A stretch of DNA of 64,000 nt. Origin: Paenisporosarcina quisquiliarum_A (GTDB lineage Bacteria > Bacillota > Bacilli > Bacillales_A > Planococcaceae). The stretch's first letter is position 1. Every line of letters starts with the position of its first letter. The notes beneath the pieces were generated by a model that worked only from the letters and a program-made list of their open reading frames with translations, was not told where the DNA came from and searched no databases. Both the position numbers and the translations under genes were made by a program. This document shows, piece after piece, positions 59,245 through 64,000 of this stretch. Location of the stretch: the NCBI RefSeq assembly GCF_043641925.1, contig NZ_JBHZRU010000001.1, positions 248,001 to 312,000 of the forward strand. Reading direction: 5' to 3'.

Positions 59245-59931
59245 ATGATATTCATATTGTCAGTCGCGATCGCTCCAGGACTCGCTTTGTTTAGCTATTT
59301 TTATTTGCGTAATCACATTGCGAATGAACCTTCAAGAACATTGTTTCACACTTTCATTTATGGTGCTATCTTAACATTTCCATTGCTGTTTATTCAGCAT
59401 GTATTTGTTGAGGAGGCAATCATACAAAATTTATTTTTACGACAAGTTTTATTTTCAAGTATTTTAGAAGAATTTTTCAAATGGCTCATCCTGGTGATGT
59501 TGATTTTTAGACATTTTGATTTTGATGATCCATACGATGGAATTCTATATGGTGTTAGTGTGTCATTAGGTTTCGCCACGGTCGAAAATATATTATATTT
59601 ATTTGCATTTGGTGTAGACACAGCCTTTTTGCGTGCGTTACTTCCCGTTTCTAGTCATGCTATTTTCGGTGTTGTAATGGGGTATTATTTGGGTCGAGCA
59701 AAATTCGCAAAGGAACAATCATACAGGCCGCTTTTATTTGTGGCCTTACTCGTTCCATTTGGATTACATATGGTTTACAACGGCATTTTATCCATACCAG
59801 GGATATGGGTGTATTTGATGGTGCCATTTATGTTATTCCTATGGTGGTTAGGTCTTTTAAAAGTTAAAAAAGCTCATTTACTAACGGTCGAGCATTTTCA
59901 TAACAAAAATATTTTCACAGGAAGTCATTAA
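59245..59931 (+). CDS. prsW: Site-1 intramembrane protease PrsW
   Basis: 228 residues with about seven helices. It has the glutamic-protease motifs ILEEFFKW (EExxK, about 75-82), GFATVEN with a conserved Glu, and VSSHAIFGVVMGY with His. In B. subtilis it makes the first cut in anti-sigma factor RsiW during envelope stress. rsiW is not in this window; whether it also acts on RsiX is open. GGGGGCGAG precedes ATG. Confidence 0.93.
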   Translation: MIFILSVAIAPGLALFSYFYLRNHIANEPSRTLFHTFIYGAILTFPLLFIQHVFVEEAIIQNLFLRQVLFSSILEEFFKWLILVMLIFRHFDFDDPYDGILYGVSVSLGFATVENILYLFAFGVDTAFLRALLPVSSHAIFGVVMGYYLGRAKFAKEQSYRPLLFVALLVPFGLHMVYNGILSIPGIWVYLMVPFMLFLWWLGLLKVKKAHLLTVEHFHNKNIFTGSH

Positions 59932-59957
59932 GCAAATTGCTTAATGGCTTTTTTTAT
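59921..59957 (+). terminator. Terminator of prsW
   Basis: AGTCATTAAGCAA and GCTTAATGGCT arms, then TTTTTT. The stem includes the stop codon. Confidence 0.85.
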
Positions 59958-60028
59958 TTTTAATAAACTAATCTGGACAAATCTTTACATTTGTTTCATA
60001 ACTAATTAACTTAATCTCTCCGTTTTTA

Positions 60029-60058
60029 TGTATAAATTATGGTTCTTATCCCATACTA
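60029..60058 (+). promoter_or_regulatory. Sigma-G promoter of sleB-ypeB
   Basis: -35 TGTATA (60029-60034), 17 bp, -10 CATACTA (60052-60058). Both match the forespore sigma-G consensus, and the site lies 20 bp before the sleB start. Confidence 0.85.
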
Positions 60059-60078
60059 ATAAAAAAAGGAGCATGTGT

Positions 60079-60873
60079 ATGAATCAATCTAAAAAATGGT
60101 TAGCATGGCCACTTACTTTCTGTCTTTTATCAATGTCACTCTATACACCTCAATCGATTAGTGCTTTCTCAGGTCAAGTGATTGAACTAGGTGCTTATGG
60201 TGAAGATGTGATTGAACTTCAATCAAGGCTACAGCACATCGGTTTCTATAAAGGGAGAATCGATGGTGATTTTGGATATGGTACATATTGGGCCCTTCGA
60301 AACTTCCAAGAACAATATGGTTTACCGATCGATGGACTAGCTGGAAAAGATACTAAAGCTAAATTAGTAAGTGTCTCAAAGTATCATAAAGAGTTTGTGC
60401 AAACACAAATTAAACAAGGAAATCAATTTACTCATTACGGGAATGTTCCTTTAGATCAACAAACAAAAAAAGGAACAGGGAAACCAAAAGCTGAGCAAGT
60501 TCAATTACCTTCTAAATACTCAGAGCAGGATTTACAGCTTATGGCTAATGCTGTTTATGGTGAGGCAAGAGGAGAGCCTTATGAAGGTCAAGTTGCTGTA
60601 GCAGCCGTCATTCTAAACAGAATTGAGGATTCGGAATTCCCAAATAGTATAAGTGGTGTAATTTTTCAACCAGGTGCTTTTACGGCTGTTGACGACGGTC
60701 AAATTTGGCTGACACCAAACGCACGGGCGAAAGAAGCAGTATTAGATGCACTAAATGGTTGGGATCCAACAGAGAATGCCCTTTACTACTTTAATCCAGT
60801 GACGGCTACGAGTGATTGGATTTGGACAAGACCACAAATTAAGACAATTGGAAAACATATATTCTGTAATTGA
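60079..60873 (+). CDS. sleB: Spore cortex-lytic enzyme SleB
   Basis: A lytic transglycosylase stored in the dormant spore that degrades cortex at germination. The 264 residues have a signal peptide, a peptidoglycan-binding domain (GEDVIELQSRLQHIGFYKGRIDGDFGYGTYWALRNFQ, about 36-72), a linker and the hydrolase_2 domain (LMANAVYGEARGEPYEGQVAVAAVILNRI) with the catalytic Glu in GEARGE. ATG 60079 follows AAAGGAG. An upstream open frame crosses the promoter. Cotranscribed with ypeB. Confidence 0.95.
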   Translation: MNQSKKWLAWPLTFCLLSMSLYTPQSISAFSGQVIELGAYGEDVIELQSRLQHIGFYKGRIDGDFGYGTYWALRNFQEQYGLPIDGLAGKDTKAKLVSVSKYHKEFVQTQIKQGNQFTHYGNVPLDQQTKKGTGKPKAEQVQLPSKYSEQDLQLMANAVYGEARGEPYEGQVAVAAVILNRIEDSEFPNSISGVIFQPGAFTAVDDGQIWLTPNARAKEAVLDALNGWDPTENALYYFNPVTATSDWIWTRPQIKTIGKHIFCN

Positions 60874-60884
60874 GGAGGCAAATG

Positions 60885-62174
60885 ATGAAAATATTATCAA
60901 GCGTTTTAGCGATAGGTTTAATTGTCATGGGTGTTTTTTTATTTCAGTCGAAGCAAAGTGAGACCGAATTAAACAGACACTTGCGTGCTCAATATACGGA
61001 ACGAATGAGCGATGCTTCGGATAAATTAGGAGAACTTGAAATAGCTGTCCAAAAAGCAAGTGTTTTCAATGAACCTTCCGCACAGGCAGAACCGTTAGAA
61101 GACATATGGCGACTATCTTCAGAAATTAAAAGTGATATTGCTACTTTGCCTCTTCAAAGAGATTTTTCAAACGAATGGATGAATTATTTAGGACGTCTAG
61201 GTGATTTTGCTAAAATGAAAAGTGAACAAAAGGTTCCTGAAGATAAATGGTTAAAAGTTGCTGCCAACGTGTCTCGAAATTTAGATGAATTCTCAAATGA
61301 ATGGGAGAATGCAACGACTGACTTACTTGCACAAAAAGAGCCTTATAAAGAATGGCGTAAACAAGTAGCGACAGCTAAACCCTCAGAAAATTGGTCGGGC
61401 TTAGCTAAAAACGTTAAGAGCTATACAGAAAGTGATTTCCCATTAACAGCTAGTGAAGCAGATGTTCAAAAGAAAAGAGAATTAAAACATATAGACGAAA
61501 AGGAAATAACGCAGCAACAAGCTGTAGATCAATTTAAAAAGATTTTCCCACAATTTAAAAATGCCAAAATAGTCACGACCAAAAGTAAACCAGGTGCAAC
61601 CTATCCTTTCTATCATGTGCAATTCCAAGAAGGAATACGTATAGGATATGCAGATTTTACAGTAAAAGGCGGTCACCTACTTTCAACGCTAGTTGAAAGA
61701 CCAGTCAGTAAGGATCGTATTGGACCAGAAGTGATTAAAGAAAAAGCAACCCAAGCAGCAAAAACTTATGGATTTGATGACGTAGAATTAGTTGAATCGC
61801 GTGAAAATCATTCGGTTTGGCATGTGACATTCATCCGAGTGACTCCCGAAAATAAGGCCAGAGTTTACGACGATGCGATTCAAATGAAATTAGCGAAAGA
61901 TAACGGAGAAGTGCTTGGTATCAGTACGATGGAATATATTCAAAAAGAGACTCTCCCTTCACAAAAAATAGTTGCCATCAATTGGTCCGAATTTTTCACG
62001 GAGGATGTAAGAGTTGAAAATGAAGCGTTTGCTTATACGGATAATAAAGAATTGCAACAACGCTTGTGCTATGACCTATTAGTTGTAAAAGAAATCAATA
62101 ATATCCCAGAAACATTCCAAGTTCTCGTAGACACTGAAACGAAAGAGGTTCTAAAAACAGAACCATTATCGTAA
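60885..62174 (+). CDS. ypeB: Germination protein YpeB
   Basis: Partner protein required for SleB accumulation and inhibition in the dormant spore. About 430 residues: an N-terminal membrane anchor, an alpha-helical middle, and C-terminal PepSY-like repeats (KKIFPQFKNAKIVTTKSKPGATYPFYHVQF; TQAAKTYGFDDVELVESRENHSVWHVTF; a third near the end). AGGAGG lies six bases before ATG 60885; the adjacent ATG 60882 is also possible. sleB ends 11 bp upstream. Confidence 0.94.
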   Translation: MKILSSVLAIGLIVMGVFLFQSKQSETELNRHLRAQYTERMSDASDKLGELEIAVQKASVFNEPSAQAEPLEDIWRLSSEIKSDIATLPLQRDFSNEWMNYLGRLGDFAKMKSEQKVPEDKWLKVAANVSRNLDEFSNEWENATTDLLAQKEPYKEWRKQVATAKPSENWSGLAKNVKSYTESDFPLTASEADVQKKRELKHIDEKEITQQQAVDQFKKIFPQFKNAKIVTTKSKPGATYPFYHVQFQEGIRIGYADFTVKGGHLLSTLVERPVSKDRIGPEVIKEKATQAAKTYGFDDVELVESRENHSVWHVTFIRVTPENKARVYDDAIQMKLAKDNGEVLGISTMEYIQKETLPSQKIVAINWSEFFTEDVRVENEAFAYTDNKELQQRLCYDLLVVKEINNIPETFQVLVDTETKEVLKTEPLS

Positions 62175-62258
62175 AAGAATTTGGAAATAAAATGTAGTAT
62201 TCCACATCGTCTCATGTCATAATAAATTAACGATTTTATGAGGCGAAGGTGATATGCT

Positions 62259-62906
62259 ATGAAACCAAAAGTAGGGACTATTCTCATGCTTGAACCAACA
62301 TATACAGAAACTGAGGAGAAATTCAGGTGTAAAGTTGTCGAAGAAAAAGACAATGTCATATTAATTGATTATCCGACTAATATGCTGACAAAAAGAACAT
62401 CTTTTTTAATGGAAGGTGCTCAAATGCGAGCGTCATTTGTAGAGGATGCTAAAGCCGCATTTGCTTTTCAAACAGAAGTTTTAGGAAGAGTTCAAGGTCA
62501 AATTCCAATGATTACGTTATCTTTTCCAGGAGTAGACCAAGTGATCAAAATTCAACGAAGAGAATTCGTCCGAGTAGACACCCCTGTTGACATGGCAGTG
62601 GAATTCCAAGGTGAGTTTTCACAATTTGTTGCAGAAGACATTAGTGCAGGTGGCTCTGCAATTATTATCAATCAACCTGTATCATTTAAAGAAGGCGATT
62701 CAGTTAATTTAACGATTGTCTTACCCTTCTCCAATGGGGATATCAAATATATCCAAACGAATGCATTAATTGTTCGTTTTTGGGAAAAGGATTTAATTAA
62801 AATGGCTTCTATCCGATTTGAAGAGACAGATGATGTAGATAAACAATTAATCGTAAGATTTTGCTTCGATCGACAATTACTTCAACGCAAAAAAGGTGTA
62901 GAATAA
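62259..62906 (+). CDS. ypfA: PilZ-domain c-di-GMP receptor (YpfA/MotI-like)
   Basis: 215 residues: an N-terminal YcgR-N/PilZN domain and a C-terminal PilZ domain. The c-di-GMP motif is QRREFVRV (R101 and R105, RxxxR) followed by EDISAGGSAI (D/NxSxxG, Asp127). In B. subtilis MotI acts as a clutch on the flagellar stator when bound to c-di-GMP. Location between ypeB and cmk matches ypfA. AGGCGAAGGTG precedes ATG. Confidence 0.92.
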   Translation: MKPKVGTILMLEPTYTETEEKFRCKVVEEKDNVILIDYPTNMLTKRTSFLMEGAQMRASFVEDAKAAFAFQTEVLGRVQGQIPMITLSFPGVDQVIKIQRREFVRVDTPVDMAVEFQGEFSQFVAEDISAGGSAIIINQPVSFKEGDSVNLTIVLPFSNGDIKYIQTNALIVRFWEKDLIKMASIRFEETDDVDKQLIVRFCFDRQLLQRKKGVE

Positions 62907-62969
62907 CAAAGTTAAAAAACATCAAAAGAATTAGACATCTTATTTACCGCTATTGATAAAAAATGAATG

Positions 62970-63099
62970 TGGTCGGCTATTTCTTTCGCTTTCCGCGGAC
63001 GAAACGCCAGCCTCTCCGACTCAGTCTGTCTTTGACAGCTGAGCCTGTAGGGCTAGCGTGTTTCGTTTTTCCGCAGAAATCTTCAGAAATAGCCGACCA
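62970..63099 (-). repeat. Family B MITE-like element, copy 2 (130 bp)
   Basis: Perfect 15-bp terminal inverted repeats, TGGTCGGCTATTTCT (62970-62984) and AGAAATAGCCGACCA (63085-63099). The interior is in the opposite orientation to copy 1 at 57915 and shares GCGGAAAAACGAAACACGC and CGTTTCGTCCGCGGAAAGCG with it. Confidence 0.9.
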
Positions 63100-63258
63100 T
63101 TTTTATACTTTTGAGTTTGGAGTGTCTTGCTTACAGAAGTGATTTAAGTAATTTGTTGTGTAGACGTTTATATATGCTCTACAACACCTAATTGAATTTT
63201 TTTAGTTTCATAAATGTCTTTAGTAAAAAGACACAACCTTTGATTGGGTGGAGTGGAA

Positions 63259-63355
63259 GGTGGCGACTCCAGCGGAATCAGCGGGTCCAGGTGAGACCCC
63301 GCAGTGAGCTTTGCGAATGAGGAGGCTCACGGACCGCCCGCGGAAAGCGTCCGCC
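63259..63355 (+). repeat. Family A intergenic palindromic element, copy 4
   Basis: GGTGGCGACTCCAGCGGAAT at the left, GTGAGACCCCGCAGTGAGC and GAGGAGGCTCACGGACCGCC inside, CCGCGGAAAGCGTCCGCC at the right. GTGAG and CTCAC pair internally and the ends pair with each other. This is the most compact copy in the window. Confidence 0.85.
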
Positions 63356-63488
63356 TGAAGCGGAACAACATAATTATTTCTGTAAATTTACATTTAGATT
63401 TTTTTAGAATGTTACTCTGTACTTAAAAGAAAATGTGAACTTTAATATTAAAACAGTTACTTTCACAATTTATTTATTTGTAATCAGC

Positions 63489-63520
63489 CTGAAAGCCCTA
63501 GTCTATGGGCTTTTTTTTGT
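63489..63520 (+). terminator. Terminator-like hairpin upstream of cmk
   Basis: AAAGCCC and GGGCTTT arms, then TTTTT. It has no gene directly upstream and may stop transcription leaving the repeat region. Confidence 0.75.
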
Positions 63521-63565
63521 GCAATTATGATACAATAAACAGGATAAATATTAGGGGTTGATTAG

Positions 63566-64000
63566 ATGAAAAAAAATATTCAAATTGCTATAGATGGGCC
63601 TGCCGGTGCTGGTAAAAGTACCATTGCGAAAATAGTGGCAGAAAAGCTTGGCTATACTTACATAGATACTGGTGCAATGTATCGTTCTATTACGTATAAA
63701 GCGTTAACGAATCACATAGATATTAATGATGAGCTAGCAATGACACAATTATTGCTTGATTCCACAATCGTACTAAAACCATCTAAAAATGGACAACTAG
63801 TTATTTTAGATGATCAGGACGTTTCAGAAGAAATACGCTCAAATGAGGTTACTTCTTCAGTGTCTATAGTTGCAGCTCATGCAAGCCTAAGAATCGAAAT
63901 GGTAAAAAGACAATTAGCAATGGCTGCAGTTGGCGGAATTGTAATGGATGGACGTGATATTGGCACTCATGTATTAACAGAAGCAGAACTAAAAGTATTT
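63566..64000 (+). CDS. cmk: Cytidylate kinase, N-terminal part (3' end outside window)
   Basis: The first 145 codons of CMP/dCMP kinase. P-loop IAIDGPAGAGKSTIAK (about 6-21), LGYTYIDTGAMYRSITY, and near the window edge VMDGRDIGTHVL, which contacts CMP. AGGGG precedes ATG 63566. ypfB, between ypfA and cmk in B. subtilis, is absent; repeats occupy that gap. Confidence 0.96.
   Translation, partial: MKKNIQIAIDGPAGAGKSTIAKIVAEKLGYTYIDTGAMYRSITYKALTNHIDINDELAMTQLLLDSTIVLKPSKNGQLVILDDQDVSEEIRSNEVTSSVSIVAAHASLRIEMVKRQLAMAAVGGIVMDGRDIGTHVLTEAELKVF

Larger units (their letters stand above)
62907..63565. other. Repeat-bearing intergenic region before cmk
   Basis: 659 bp without a gene. It contains a family B element, a family A element and a terminator-like hairpin near 63490, with AT-rich spacers between. 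No promoter for cmk could be assigned with confidence. Confidence 0.7.

Overview
The window is ordinary chromosome from a low-GC, endospore-forming Firmicute. Gene content and order follow the Bacillus subtilis chromosome in blocks: glnR-glnA, lexA/yneA-yneB-ynzC-tkt-sirA-yneF, yqkD/yqkE/yqkF/nudF, fur-xerD-deoB, spoIIAA-AB-sigF/spoVAF/lysA, ribT/ypuF/scpAB/rluB/resABCDE/sigX-rsiX, and ribU/fer/ypbB-recS/ypbE/ypbG/ypdA/prsW/sleB-ypeB/ypfA/cmk. Several B. subtilis genes are missing from these blocks (pupG, dacF, spoVAA-AE, spmAB, glpF). The intergenic regions hold GC-rich palindromic repeats. From memory these features suggest a Planococcaceae-type genome (Sporosarcina, Psychrobacillus or a relative). 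That placement is inference.

Layout. 1-5.3 kb: end of mutL, a VOC protein, a SET-domain protein and a metal ABC transporter behind an MntR-like operator. 5.6-11.3 kb: glpK, glpD, a monoacylglycerol-lipase-like hydrolase, miaA, hfq and a rhodanese. 12-16 kb: a tiny leader ORF plus a 57-residue gene, ynbB, then glnR-glnA under two GlnR boxes. 16.3-21.3 kb: the divergent SOS locus, tkt, sirA (with a Spo0A box) and yneF. 21.4-26.4 kb: yqkD/E/F/nudF interleaved with an HMG-CoA lyase and a thiolase. 26.4-31.1 kb: a divergent spoIIM-like gene, fur, xerD, deoB and pdp. 31.1-32 kb: a non-coding array of 219-bp tandem units. 32.1-36.7 kb: the spoIIA operon with a sigma-H promoter, spoVAF without an ordinary start codon, lysA and a 31-residue membrane peptide. 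36.8-49.3 kb: ribT, ypuF, scpAB, a DD-carboxypeptidase, rluB, resABCDE and sigX-rsiX. 49.3-57.5 kb: an FMN riboswitch with ribU, ferredoxin, ypbB-recS, ypbE, a CBS-ACT protein, a phosphoesterase, a CarH-like B12-binding MerR regulator and ypdA. 58.2-64 kb: ansA, prsW, sleB-ypeB (sigma-G promoter), a PilZ protein and the start of cmk.

The genes are mostly housekeeping and sporulation genes. Recognisable control sites link them to metal and peroxide sensing (MntR, PerR), nitrogen (GlnR), DNA damage (LexA), sporulation entry (Spo0A, sigma-H), forespore expression (sigma-G), the cell envelope (sigma-X) and flavin (FMN riboswitch).

The least explained content is the intergenic repeat DNA. One family has GGTGGCGACTCC...CCGCGGAAAGCGTCCGCC ends. 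A related family has 15-bp TGGTCGGCTATTTCT terminal inverted repeats. There is also a 219-bp tandem array with internal 21-bp repeats and a cloverleaf-like head, a 37-bp tandem repeat, and a hairpin whose stem changes by paired substitutions between two copies. At 57.5-58.2 kb a 606-bp block carrying both families sits between two 20-bp copies of one terminator, which looks like an insertion with target duplication. No rRNA, tRNA, CRISPR array, prophage or complete insertion sequence was seen.
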